Shown one piece after another: positions 16,744 through 25,472 of a stretch of DNA of 64,000 bases. The notes under the pieces were generated by a model. The model searched no databases and was not told where the DNA came from. It saw nothing but the letters and a program-made list of their open reading frames with translations. Each line of letters begins with the position of its first letter. Within the stretch, counting starts at the first letter, position 1. Position numbers and translations under genes: made by a program. This stretch comes from Spartobacteria bacterium. GTDB lineage: Bacteria; Verrucomicrobiota; Verrucomicrobiia; Chthoniobacterales; UBA6821. Location of the stretch: positions 55,050 through 119,049 of the forward strand of contig CANKWU010000002.1 of NCBI GenBank assembly GCA_947487385.1. The letters are read 5' to 3'.

Positions 16744-18521
16744 ACCTCGATGAAGGCTTCTTGGGGAATATTCACCTGTCCGATCGCCTTCATCCGCTTC
16801 TTACCCTCTTTCTGCTTCTCGAGGAGCTTACGCTTGCGGGTGATGTCGCCTCCGTAGCACTTGGCCGTCACGTTCTTGCGCATGGCCCCGATGCTCTCAC
16901 GGGCCACGATCTTACCACCGACGGCTGCCTGAATGGCCACCTGATACATCTGGACGGGGATCACGTCCTTGAGCTTGGCAGCCAGAGAGCGGCCACGGCC
17001 TTCGGCTTTGTCACGATGGACGATGCTGGAAAAGGCATCCACGGGCTCTCCGTTCACGAGCATCTCGAGTTTGACCATTCGATCGGCCCGGTATCCCGCA
17101 GGCTCGTAGTCGAGGGAACCGTAGCCGCGGGTGACGGATTTAATCTTGTCGTGGAAGTCGACCAGGATCTCGTTGAGTGGCAGGACAGCCGTGATCATGA
17201 CGCGCCGAGTGTCGATGGAATCGGTGCTCTCGACGATGCCGCGCTTATCCATCATGATCTGCATGATGTCGCCGATATTCTCGTTCGGGATCATCACGAA
17301 GCATTTCACAACCGGTTCGCGGATCTCCTCGACAACACTCATGTCGGGGAGATTGGCGGGGTTATCAACCATGAGGGTCTCACCATTGGTCTTTACCACC
17401 TCGTAGACGACGCTCGGGTAGGTGGCGATGATATCCATATCGTATTCACGACGCAGGCGTTCGACGATGATCTCCATGTGAAGGAGTCCCAGAAATCCAC
17501 AGCGAAAGCCGAAACCAAGGGCAACGGAACTCTCGGGCATGTAGTTGAAGGCTGCGTCGTTGATCTGAAGCTTGCCCATGGCGGTCTTGAGTTGCTCAAA
17601 GTCGGCAGTATTGATCGGGTAAATGCCGCTGAAGACCATCGGCTGGACTTCCTTGAATCCGGGGAGGGGTTCGGATGCCGGTTTCTTGGAGTCAGTCAGG
17701 GTGTCGCCGATCTTGATCTCAGCAGTGCTCTTAATGTTCCCGATGAAGTAGCCGACATCACCCGGTCCCATCGCTCCCGTGGCGGTCATCTTCGGAGTGA
17801 AGATGCCAACCTCCTTAACCTCGTAGGACTGGTTGGTTGACATGAGCTTTACTTGGGTTCCGGCCTTGAGATTACCCGAAAAAACGCGGATGTAGCTGAC
17901 AACGCCCCGATAGGTGTCGAAGAGGGAATCAAAGACCAGGGCTCTCAGGATCCCGTCTCCCTCAGGGGGTGGGGGGACACGCTGGACAACAGCCTCCAGG
18001 ATCTCCACTATTCCGATGCCGGCTTTTGCACTAGCGGGAATTGCTTCCTCAGCGGGTATGGCTAGAAGGTCCTCGAGCTGTTTTTTGACTGTTGGCAGAT
18101 CCGCATTCGGCAGATCGATTTTATTAATGACCGGGATGATCGTCAGGCCCTGCTTGTGAGCCAGATGGATATTGGCCATCGTTTGGGCCTCAACTCCCTG
18201 AGCGGCGTCCACAACGAGGATAGCGCCTTCGCAGGCAGCAAGGCTCCGAGAGACTTCATAGGCGAAATCCACATGGCCAGGCGTGTCCATGAGATTGAGA
18301 GTGTACTCCTGACCATTCTTGGCCAGGTACTGCATGGAGACTGGGTGGGACTTGATCGTGATTCCGCGCTCTCGCTCGAGGTCCATGGAATCAAGGACCT
18401 GCTCCTGTTTGTCGCGGTTGGCGATCGTGTTCGTGAGCTCCAGAAGTCGGTCCGACAGGGTGGTCTTCCCGTGGTCGATATGGGCAATGATACAAAAGTT
18501 GCGGGTGTTCTGAACGGACAT
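16728..18521 (-). CDS. lepA: Elongation factor 4 (LepA)
   Basis: Ribosome-associated translational GTPase that acts on stalled or mis-translocated ribosomes. The G1 motif AHIDHGKTT, followed by G2/G3 DTPGHVDF and G4 NKID, identifies the GTPase domain. Domain II and the EF-G-like C-terminal domains follow, ending with the LepA-specific tail (KCYGGDITRKRKLLEKQKEGKKRMK). ATG 18521 (MSVQNTRNFC) gives 598 residues, the family norm. A GTG at 18545 would add eight residues and has GGAG immediately before it, so it cannot be ruled out. Its terminal codons form one arm of a long inverted repeat. Confidence 0.96.
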   Translation of the reverse strand: MSVQNTRNFCIIAHIDHGKTTLSDRLLELTNTIANRDKQEQVLDSMDLERERGITIKSHPVSMQYLAKNGQEYTLNLMDTPGHVDFAYEVSRSLAACEGAILVVDAAQGVEAQTMANIHLAHKQGLTIIPVINKIDLPNADLPTVKKQLEDLLAIPAEEAIPASAKAGIGIVEILEAVVQRVPPPPEGDGILRALVFDSLFDTYRGVVSYIRVFSGNLKAGTQVKLMSTNQSYEVKEVGIFTPKMTATGAMGPGDVGYFIGNIKSTAEIKIGDTLTDSKKPASEPLPGFKEVQPMVFSGIYPINTADFEQLKTAMGKLQINDAAFNYMPESSVALGFGFRCGFLGLLHMEIIVERLRREYDMDIIATYPSVVYEVVKTNGETLMVDNPANLPDMSVVEEIREPVVKCFVMIPNENIGDIMQIMMDKRGIVESTDSIDTRRVMITAVLPLNEILVDFHDKIKSVTRGYGSLDYEPAGYRADRMVKLEMLVNGEPVDAFSSIVHRDKAEGRGRSLAAKLKDVIPVQMYQVAIQAAVGGKIVARESIGAMRKNVTAKCYGGDITRKRKLLEKQKEGKKRMKAIGQVNIPQEAFIEVLKTN

Positions 18522-18654
18522 GGGCAGTTGGTGAATATCGTTCACTCCGGGAACAGGGTCAATGCTCTTGGAGATGAGAAAGAGGTTTAAACGATTTTTA
18601 AAAAGAGTTTTTTGATCTTGATTCCTTAATTTCGGGATCTCAGGGTTCTATGCA

Positions 18655-19236
18655 ATGAGTGACAATGATGAATCCTCCGCTCGTTCCAAATCGTGGGTCT
18701 GGATGGGGGTGTTGGGAATTATTCTCATCACATTGCTGTCTGTTCCGTTCATGGCCATGGGGGTTGCGCTTACAAAGGCTTGTTTTCCGTCGTCGCTTGG
18801 TCGTGAAAAGCCCCCTCAATCATCACAGGTTTCTTCGACTTCTGTGTCCGGTTCTGATGAACAGGGACCAATGTCGAATTTGCGGACCAGTTTGGAGAAG
18901 GCCGCGGGGAGTGTCATTAAGATGCCCCAGGTAAAATCCAAGATGGAGCAGATACAGATTCTTGCCCCTCCGGCATCAATAACCCGAGCAACCAATGAGA
19001 TTCATAAGTTGCTATCCGACCGCAAGCTCCAGTTCGTTGAAGCGGTTGATAATGATCGCATTCGTATCGTCGTGATTATTAGCAGCCATCAATGGGCTGA
19101 ATTTTCTAGCAGCCTCCAGGAAGCGATACAGCGTGATGGATATATCTACCACGGCCCGAGTCAGACCGCCACTGTAGGAAATCAAGCTGATTCGATGATC
19201 GCGGAGATTGAGATCCTCAAGAAGGGGTCCAACTAG
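18655..19236 (+). CDS. Single-pass membrane protein of unknown function
   Basis: Not recognised. Of its 193 residues, 15-42 form one membrane helix (WVWMGVLGIILITLLSVPFM), and a Ser/Pro/Gln-rich linker follows to about residue 75. The remainder is a soluble alpha/beta region with ITRATNEIHKLLSDRKLQFVE and DRIRIVVIISSHQW, a pattern that could be a small ferredoxin-like fold. It is divergent from lepA and about 140 bases before trpA. No partner is obvious. Confidence 0.55.
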   Translation: MSDNDESSARSKSWVWMGVLGIILITLLSVPFMAMGVALTKACFPSSLGREKPPQSSQVSSTSVSGSDEQGPMSNLRTSLEKAAGSVIKMPQVKSKMEQIQILAPPASITRATNEIHKLLSDRKLQFVEAVDNDRIRIVVIISSHQWAEFSSSLQEAIQRDGYIYHGPSQTATVGNQADSMIAEIEILKKGSN

Positions 19237-19374
19237 GATTGCACAACAGGTTCCTTCTTTTGAGTATCTAATTATTCATGACATATATTATCTGTAGTTA
19301 TTGATTGGTGAAGATAACAGATCATACGGGATTGTTTTCTAATCCATTTGGCTCTTTCATCTCCTCATCCCAGC

Positions 19375-20214
19375 ATGACCGATAGAATCCCTGACCAGAA
19401 CATCCCTCTAAACCGGATCGACACACTCTTTGCTCGATTGAAGAGCGAGGGACGACCAGCCATGATCGCCTACATCACCGGCGGTGATCCAACCCTAGAC
19501 TCCTCAGCCAAAATTGCTATCGAGATGGAGAAAGCCGGAGTTGATCTCCTGGAACTCGGCATCCCGTTCTCCGACCCCCTAGCTGATGGGCTCACCATTC
19601 AGATGGCTGCCGGGCGCGCTCTTGCAGCCGGTGCCTCGGTTCCAGGAATCCTCGATCTCGTCCGTGAGATCCGCAAGAGCAGCCAGATCCCGATCGTCCT
19701 CTTTGCCTACCTGAATCCCGTCTATATCTATGGATTCGAAAAGTTTCAGAAGGACGCCACTGCAGCCGGGGCCGATGGTCTCCTTCTCCTGGACCTCCCT
19801 CCACAGGAAGCTGCTCGGAATTCGGAACTCGCCTCTGACCATGGATTAAAAACCATACGCCTGATCGCGCCGACAACCCCGCTAGAGCGTCTCATGGAGA
19901 TTACGGATGCTGCCGAGGGATTCATCTATTATGTTTCCCGTGAGGGAGTAACCGGTGAACAGTCGAGCCTCTCGACCGATATCGCCGAGCGCGTTGCTGC
20001 CATCCGGGCTCTTACCAAGGTGCCGGTGGCTGTTGGATTTGGAATCTCCAATCCCGAACAAGCCGCAACGGTCGCAGGACTAGCAGATGGTGTTGTCGTT
20101 GGAAGCGCCATCGTCCGCCGGATCGCCGAGATTGGTGACACGCCGGAACTCCCTTTCAAGATCGCTGACTTTGTCCGTCCGATTGCCGAGGCGGTGCATG
20201 GTACAAAACACTAA
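19375..20214 (+). CDS. trpA: Tryptophan synthase alpha subunit
   Basis: Cleaves indole-3-glycerol phosphate to indole, which is channelled to TrpB. TIM-barrel motifs include LLELGIPFSDPLADG, with the catalytic Glu and Asp, followed by YLNPVYIYGFEKF, IYYVSREGVTGEQ and VAVGFGISNPEQA for phosphate binding. ATG 19375 (MTDRIPDQN) gives 279 residues; a TTG at 19348 would lengthen it. trpB, trpC, trpD and trpF are not adjacent, and trpEG are 15 kb away, so tryptophan genes are dispersed in this genome. Confidence 0.95.
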   Translation: MTDRIPDQNIPLNRIDTLFARLKSEGRPAMIAYITGGDPTLDSSAKIAIEMEKAGVDLLELGIPFSDPLADGLTIQMAAGRALAAGASVPGILDLVREIRKSSQIPIVLFAYLNPVYIYGFEKFQKDATAAGADGLLLLDLPPQEAARNSELASDHGLKTIRLIAPTTPLERLMEITDAAEGFIYYVSREGVTGEQSSLSTDIAERVAAIRALTKVPVAVGFGISNPEQAATVAGLADGVVVGSAIVRRIAEIGDTPELPFKIADFVRPIAEAVHGTKH

Positions 20215-20514
20215 AGTTTTCCTGCAGAGGTGCAGAGATGCAGAGATGAGTTTCAATATGGAACTCAAGAACTCAGGAATGAATGAAGGTTGATAAGGTT
20301 CAGCAGGTATAAGGGCGGGTGAGCCACCGGTTGCTGAGATTCTCGGTCATGCCAGAGCACCCTTTGATTCTGGGATTTTTCTCGCTGTTTCCATCTCTTT
20401 TTTTTCATGAGTTTATGAGTTTCATATTAATCCTTCATTCGTCAGTTGCCCTGTGTCTGCGGGAGAATGCCCTTCATGCTTTCCTTGAACGGGATATTGG
20501 TTGAGAATCGGTCA
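20215..20514. other. Spacer with short tandem repeat before dapF
   Basis: Three hundred bases with no gene. Near the left end is an 8-bp tandem repeat: units TGCAGAGG, TGCAGAGA and TGCAGAGA (20223-20246). It is followed by a GAACTCAAGAACTCAGGAA segment at 20261-20279 that recurs in variant form before the GH16 gene at 53.4 kb. I see no terminator or riboswitch. Confidence 0.6.
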
Positions 20515-21321
20515 ATGACTTTGGAGTTCACCAAAATGAACGGAGCTGGGAATGACTTTGTCATGGTGGATAACCGTGACGGCTCTCTCAGCCTTTCCCG
20601 AGAACAGATCGCCCATCTCTGCGACCGCCATCGAGGCATCGGTGCTGATGGCCTGATTGCGGCAGAAGGCACACCAGAGCTTCCAAGGATGCGTTATTAC
20701 AATGCAGATGGAGGTGAGGCCGAAATGTGTGGCAATGGAGCCCGCTGCTTTTCCCGGTTCACAGCGCGCTTGCTTGGACTGAGCACTGGCGGCTTCTCTT
20801 TTCAGACCGAGGTCGGGATGCTTGCTGCGGAACTTCTCACTGATGAAAGGGTCCGCCTCCGAATGAGTGAGCCTCATAGCCTCCAGTTAGCTCACTCTCT
20901 CCGTGTGGCGGATCGTGATCTGGAGGTTCATTCCTTGAATACCGGAGTCCCCCACGCTGTTACGTTAGTGCAGAACCTAGAGGAGACTCCGGTTTTCGAA
21001 TGGGGGCGGACTCTTCGCCACCACCAGCGCTTTGCTCCAGCTGGGACAAATGCCAATTTTGTCCAGGTTCTGGCCCCTGGATCGCTTGCCATCCGTACTT
21101 ATGAGCGCGGTGTTGAGGACGAGACCCTTGCTTGCGGAACCGGTGTGGTTGCCGCGGCTCTCATCCACTACCATTTGACCAAGGCCCCCTCGCCCGTCTC
21201 TGTCCAAGTTCGCGGAGGGGACATCTTGGAGGTTGGTTTTATCCAAGAAAATGGACATCCAGTCGCCGTGACTCTCGCTGGTCCTGCGGATTTTGTCTTT
21301 ACCGGCTCAATTGACATCTAG
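20515..21321 (+). CDS. dapF: Diaminopimelate epimerase
   Basis: Converts LL- to meso-diaminopimelate, the lysine precursor and peptidoglycan cross-linking residue. Both catalytic cysteines are visible: EMCGNGARC near residue 71 and the ACGTG motif near residue 207. The N-terminal FTKMNGAGNDFV is diagnostic. ATG 20515 (MTLEFTKMNG) gives the normal length of 268; upstream in-frame codons to 20446 look unconserved. It heads a same-strand run with dapA and dapB, although a 186-base spacer separates it from dapA. Confidence 0.95.
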   Translation: MTLEFTKMNGAGNDFVMVDNRDGSLSLSREQIAHLCDRHRGIGADGLIAAEGTPELPRMRYYNADGGEAEMCGNGARCFSRFTARLLGLSTGGFSFQTEVGMLAAELLTDERVRLRMSEPHSLQLAHSLRVADRDLEVHSLNTGVPHAVTLVQNLEETPVFEWGRTLRHHQRFAPAGTNANFVQVLAPGSLAIRTYERGVEDETLACGTGVVAAALIHYHLTKAPSPVSVQVRGGDILEVGFIQENGHPVAVTLAGPADFVFTGSIDI

Positions 21322-21507
21322 GCGATCCATCAGAGTGATTAATACAGAAATCAGCCGTAACGGATCCCACTCAACAGCAGGGAAAGATAAATTAGGAAGT
21401 GAAATCTAAAGAGGTTTTTCAAGTTTCATGCTTTAACTCCCTTTAATTGCCCTTCAACTTCTCTTAGTAATTAGTATTTATCCCTTGTAGCCTTTTACTA
21501 TTTCTTT

Positions 21508-22395
21508 ATGTCCACGCTTTCCTTTGCAGGTGCCCATACAGCACTGGTAACTCCTTTTAAGGATGGTGCTCTTGATGAGCTTGCCCTCACCGCTCTCATT
21601 GAATCCCAGATCCAAGGGGGTATCGCCGGTATCGTCCCGGTCGGAACCACGGGCGAGTCCCCCACTCTCAGTCATGAGGAGCACCGTCGGGTCATCGAGA
21701 TCGCTGTCAAGGTGGCCGCCAAGAGAGTAATGGTCATTGCGGGGACAGGTTCCAATGCCACCTCTGAGGCTGTCGAGCTAACGGTTGAAGCGGAGAAACT
21801 GGGTGCCGACGCAGCCCTTGTGGTCGCCCCTTATTACAATAAGCCCTCCCCTGAGGGGCTCTACCGTCACTTCAAGAAGGTGGCCGATGCGGTCACTATT
21901 CCGATTCTTCTCTATAGCATTCCGGGACGCTGCGGCATTGAGATCCCTGTCTCCGTCGTTGCTCGTCTTGCCGCCGATTGTCCCAATGTAGTGGCAATCA
22001 AGGAGGCTGGAGGAACGCTCGAACGGGTGCATGAACTTCGCGCGGCCCTACCTGAGAGCTTCCAGATTCTCTCGGGTGATGATGCACTGACATTGCCATT
22101 TATGGCGGCTGGTGGAGTCGGTGTCATCAGTGTCGCCTCCAATATTATACCCGCCGATGTTGAGGAGCTTGTGCAGAGCTTCTTAAGAGGAGATCTCTCC
22201 AAGACTGAGGAACTTCATGCTAAGTACACCCCGCTTTTCCACGATCTTTTCATAGAGCCTAACCCTGTACCTATCAAGACAGCTCTTGCCGCAAAGGGAG
22301 TCTGCCAAGATGATGTCCGTCTTCCACTTTGCGAGATGTCTCAAAGCAATAAAGATATTCTCCTTAACACTCTTGAATTACTAAAATTAATTTAG
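21508..22395 (+). CDS. dapA: 4-hydroxy-tetrahydrodipicolinate synthase
   Basis: Condenses pyruvate with aspartate semialdehyde, the entry to diaminopimelate and lysine. The Schiff-base Lys is in VVAIKEAGG, the catalytic Tyr in LLYSIPGRC, and the substrate loop is GTTGESPTL. The length of 295 is typical. The common NVPGRT loop reads SIPGRC here. dapB follows after 15 bases. The 186-base leader has no visible lysine riboswitch core. Confidence 0.95.
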   Translation: MSTLSFAGAHTALVTPFKDGALDELALTALIESQIQGGIAGIVPVGTTGESPTLSHEEHRRVIEIAVKVAAKRVMVIAGTGSNATSEAVELTVEAEKLGADAALVVAPYYNKPSPEGLYRHFKKVADAVTIPILLYSIPGRCGIEIPVSVVARLAADCPNVVAIKEAGGTLERVHELRAALPESFQILSGDDALTLPFMAAGGVGVISVASNIIPADVEELVQSFLRGDLSKTEELHAKYTPLFHDLFIEPNPVPIKTALAAKGVCQDDVRLPLCEMSQSNKDILLNTLELLKLI

Positions 22396-22410
22396 TTTTA
22401 AACTATTACA

Positions 22411-23157
22411 ATGAATACACTTAAGATTGTTATTTACGGATGCAAAGGAAGAATGGGTCAGGCTCTGATTTCTTCTGTAAAGGAGAATTTAGCCTTGGAA
22501 TTGGTTGGGACAATCGACGCTGGGGAGTCTCTTGATCCGATTGCCTTATGTGATGCCGTAATCGATTTCACCCATGCTGACGCAACTCTTCCCGTGCTGA
22601 AAAAATGCCTCGAATTAGGAAAGATTATTGTTATCGGAACTACTGGTCATTCCAATGATGTTCGTCAGGCGATTAACGAAGCCTCCACTAAGATCCCCGT
22701 TATCTTCTCTCCAAACTACAGCATCGGAGTGAATACCCTTTTCTGGCTTACCAAAAAGGCAGCGGAAATCCTTGGTCCTGAATACGATGCCGAAGTGATT
22801 GAAGTTCACCATCGCCTCAAGAAAGATGCCCCCAGCGGCACTGCCAGGCGCCTGGTCGAAGTGTTAGATGCGGTCTATCATCTTGATTACGAAAAGGATA
22901 CCCGACATGGACGCGTCGGGATGACAGGTGAGCGAACCCGGAGCGAAATCGGTGTCCATGCAGTGCGCGGGGGTGATGTCGTCGGTGACCATACGGTCAT
23001 GCTGGCAGCACCCGGCGATCGTCTTGAATTGATTCACCGAGCATCCAGTCGCGAGACTTTCGCCAGGGGGGCCCTCCGTGCCGCCCTATGGGCACGGGAT
23101 ATCAAGCAAAACCAGCCGGGCCTGTACGATATGCAGGATGTGCTCGGATTAAGCTGA
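22411..23157 (+). CDS. dapB: 4-hydroxy-tetrahydrodipicolinate reductase
   Basis: NAD(P)H-dependent reductase following DapA in diaminopimelate synthesis. The Rossmann motif IYGCKGRMGQ is at residue 6. The active-site HHRLKKDAPSGTA (catalytic His and Lys) lies near residue 135, and SPNYSIGVNTLF is characteristic. The length of 248 is slightly short but complete. Fifteen bases separate it from dapA and 19 from folK, so dapAB-folK-panB looks like one operon. Codon use at the 5' end is more AT-rich than in the neighbours. Confidence 0.95.
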   Translation: MNTLKIVIYGCKGRMGQALISSVKENLALELVGTIDAGESLDPIALCDAVIDFTHADATLPVLKKCLELGKIIVIGTTGHSNDVRQAINEASTKIPVIFSPNYSIGVNTLFWLTKKAAEILGPEYDAEVIEVHHRLKKDAPSGTARRLVEVLDAVYHLDYEKDTRHGRVGMTGERTRSEIGVHAVRGGDVVGDHTVMLAAPGDRLELIHRASSRETFARGALRAALWARDIKQNQPGLYDMQDVLGLS

Positions 23158-23176
23158 TTTTTACTCTATTAAGACC

Positions 23177-23665
23177 ATGCGCGCCGGTATTGCCCTCGGC
23201 TCCAATCTGGGCGATAGAAACGCCATTTTAATAGAGGCAATCAGCCATCTTCGGGATCTTCACGAGGGGGGCGAGTTCTTGGCTTCCTCCCTGCATGAAA
23301 CATGGCCGATGAATTGCCCTGACGGATCGCCTCTCTTTCTCAATGCTGTGGTGGAACTAGAAACCTCCCTTGATCCGCTGATTCTTCTCCGGCAGTTGCA
23401 GTCTCTTGAGATGGCATCTGGTCGACCTGAATATCGCGGGATCAATGAACCGCGCACCCTCGATTTGGACCTGCTGTATTGTGATGAAGTGATCCTGAAT
23501 CTCCCAGAGTTGAAGTTGCCTCATCCTCGCATCACTGAGCGCTCCTTCGTTCTGGCTCCGCTGGCTGAGATTCGCCCTCACCTCCAACTTCCCGGATGGT
23601 CTCATCGATGCGAAGAGTACTTATTTTATATTCGTAATAAAGAATCATATTACGTTACCCATTAG
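23177..23665 (+). CDS. folK: 6-hydroxymethyl-dihydropterin pyrophosphokinase
   Basis: Transfers pyrophosphate from ATP to hydroxymethyl-dihydropterin in folate synthesis. The opening IALGSNLGDR and the central GRPEYRGINEPRTLDLDLL, containing the DLD metal/ATP motif, are diagnostic; the late LPHPRITERSFVLAPLAEI also fits. The length of 162 is typical. It sits between dapB and panB with short gaps. folP and folB are not in the window. Confidence 0.94.
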   Translation: MRAGIALGSNLGDRNAILIEAISHLRDLHEGGEFLASSLHETWPMNCPDGSPLFLNAVVELETSLDPLILLRQLQSLEMASGRPEYRGINEPRTLDLDLLYCDEVILNLPELKLPHPRITERSFVLAPLAEIRPHLQLPGWSHRCEEYLFYIRNKESYYVTH

Positions 23666-23671
23666 ATAATA

Positions 23672-24427
23672 ATGAATATAAAAGAAAATCTAATTTTAGC
23701 TAAGAAATCCAGACTACGCCAGGCTTGGCTTACTGCTTATGACTACCCCACGGCGCGTCTTCTAGACGATTCTGGAATCGATCTAATCCTTGTTGGAGAT
23801 TCTCTGGGCATGGTCGTTCTAGGTCAAAAAGACACTATCGATGTGACCCTGGACGAGATCATCCATCACCTGAAGGCTGTCCGCCGGGGTGTTAAACATG
23901 CTCCTGTGGCCGCTGATCTTCCATTCCACACTTATGAGACCCCTGATCAGGCACTTGCGAGTGCAAGGCGTCTTGTGGAATCCGGCGCTGATGCTGTGAA
24001 GTTGGAAGGCCCCCTCCCCGATCAGGTCGCCCTGCTTGTTTTGAATGGTATTGAAGTAATCGGCCATCTGGGGATGCTTCCCCAGAATGTCCGTGATGAG
24101 GGAGGCTATCATCGTAAAGGGAAAACCGAAGCTGAGGCCACTGCCTTGATTGCCGCTGCTTTGGAACTTCAGAATGCTGGATGTTGTGCCCTGGTTCTTG
24201 AGATTGTCGAGGAGGCTCTTGCTGGCCAAATAAGCAGACAACTGGACATCCCAACGATTGGAATCGGAAGTGGTTCCCAATGTGATGGGCAGATTCTCGT
24301 CACCCCGGATCTTCTGGGCCTTCAACCCTGGTTCCGACCAGCCTTTGTGAAGTCGAAGACCGATTTGGCCACTCCGTTCCAGGCAGCCATTAAGGAATTT
24401 ATCAGGGAAACAAAGACAGGATACTAA
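23672..24427 (+). CDS. panB: 3-methyl-2-oxobutanoate hydroxymethyltransferase
   Basis: First enzyme of pantothenate synthesis, forming ketopantoate from ketoisovalerate and methylene-tetrahydrofolate. Motifs LVGDSLGMVVLG (metal-binding Asp), VAADLPFHTY, KLEGPLPDQ, HLGMLPQNV and TIGIGSGSQCDGQILV are all typical. The length of 251 is slightly below the usual 260-270, being short at the N-terminus. It starts six bases after folK. panC and panD are not nearby. Using a folate cofactor, its placement beside folK is metabolically sensible. Confidence 0.94.
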   Translation: MNIKENLILAKKSRLRQAWLTAYDYPTARLLDDSGIDLILVGDSLGMVVLGQKDTIDVTLDEIIHHLKAVRRGVKHAPVAADLPFHTYETPDQALASARRLVESGADAVKLEGPLPDQVALLVLNGIEVIGHLGMLPQNVRDEGGYHRKGKTEAEATALIAAALELQNAGCCALVLEIVEEALAGQISRQLDIPTIGIGSGSQCDGQILVTPDLLGLQPWFRPAFVKSKTDLATPFQAAIKEFIRETKTGY

Positions 24428-24518
24428 TCACGTCGACATTGCATCGATGAATGCTTTTTTTGTTCATTTTCAACCTTCATAATTCATTCTTTATCTTTGA
24501 GTCTCTTCCCTCTTCCTC

Positions 24519-25424
24519 ATGACCAACGGAAACCTCCAATTCAAGGCAGCAGAGGGACAGAAAGTAATTCTTACAGGAGTTCTGCTTAATCTGGTGCTTT
24601 CGACAGGCAAGATCGCTGGAGGACTTATTGGGCGCTCAAATGCCTTGATTGCCGATGGTATCGAGTCACTTCTTGACCTCTTCAGCTCCCTGCTGATGTG
24701 GGCGGCTCTGAAATATGCCGCCAAGCCACCGGATGAGGACCATCCCTATGGGCACGGAAAGGCTGAATCGCTTTCCTCTCTCATTGGGGCCCTTGTTCTT
24801 GCCGTTGCCGGTGCCTTGATCGCGCATAACAGCATCATTCAGTTGATCGCCGCTGCTCATGGTGCCTCAGTCCACCTCCCCTCCCCCTGGACCTTGCTCA
24901 TTCTGGTCGGGGTGATTTGTCTCAAGGAGACCCTCTACCAGTTTATGGCCCGACGCGCCCATAAGATCGGAAGTAATGCTCTCCTGGCTGATGCCTGGCA
25001 CCACCGCTCCGATGCCGTGACATCCATTGCCGCCTTTATCGGCATCTCGATCAGCCTGCTTGGTGGACATGGTTACGAAGTGGCCGACGATTGGGCCGCC
25101 CTCTTCGCTTGCGTCGTTATCTTTTATAGCTCCTATAACATGCTGAAACTCTCCCTGGGTGACGTGATGGATGCCCGGGTCTCTCCCGATGTGGAGAAGA
25201 CCGTCATGAGTATCACCTGCGCCGTTCCAGGAGTCATCAGTGCTGAGAAATGTCGCGTCCGCAAAAGCGGCCTCTCCTACATCGCCGATCTCCATATCAG
25301 GGTTGGCGGCGACATCTCGGTCCGCAAAGGGCATGCCATCTCCCATCTGGTGAAGGACAAACTCATGGCTTCAGCCCTGCCGCTTGAGGATGTTACCGTC
25401 CATGTAGAACCCGAGGAAGGATAA
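24519..25424 (+). CDS. Cation diffusion facilitator family transporter
   Basis: Proton-coupled exporter of divalent metals, most like FieF/YiiP. Six transmembrane helices are visible. Metal-site residues occur in DGIESLLDLFSS (helix II) and DAWHHRSDAVTS (helix V), giving the D-D/H-D pattern. A cytoplasmic loop has DHPYGHGKAE, and a C-terminal ferredoxin-like dimerisation domain follows (about 210-300). The D-D/H-D pattern is compatible with zinc or iron, but specificity cannot be read from sequence alone. It is monocistronic and convergent with the SulP gene. Confidence 0.92.
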   Translation: MTNGNLQFKAAEGQKVILTGVLLNLVLSTGKIAGGLIGRSNALIADGIESLLDLFSSLLMWAALKYAAKPPDEDHPYGHGKAESLSSLIGALVLAVAGALIAHNSIIQLIAAAHGASVHLPSPWTLLILVGVICLKETLYQFMARRAHKIGSNALLADAWHHRSDAVTSIAAFIGISISLLGGHGYEVADDWAALFACVVIFYSSYNMLKLSLGDVMDARVSPDVEKTVMSITCAVPGVISAEKCRVRKSGLSYIADLHIRVGGDISVRKGHAISHLVKDKLMASALPLEDVTVHVEPEEG

Positions 25425-25472
25425 GGTTCCTTCATATAAAGTCACGAGGTAGGCCAGCAGTTCAGCGGTTCC

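Noticed and set aside
16704-17840. Plus-strand frame of 378 codons opposite lepA
   Set aside because: lepA has full GTPase and C-terminal motifs; the opposing frame is His/Asp/Gly-rich with no family pattern.
21322-21507. Lysine riboswitch before dapA
   Set aside because: No conserved core or long pairing arms could be drawn.
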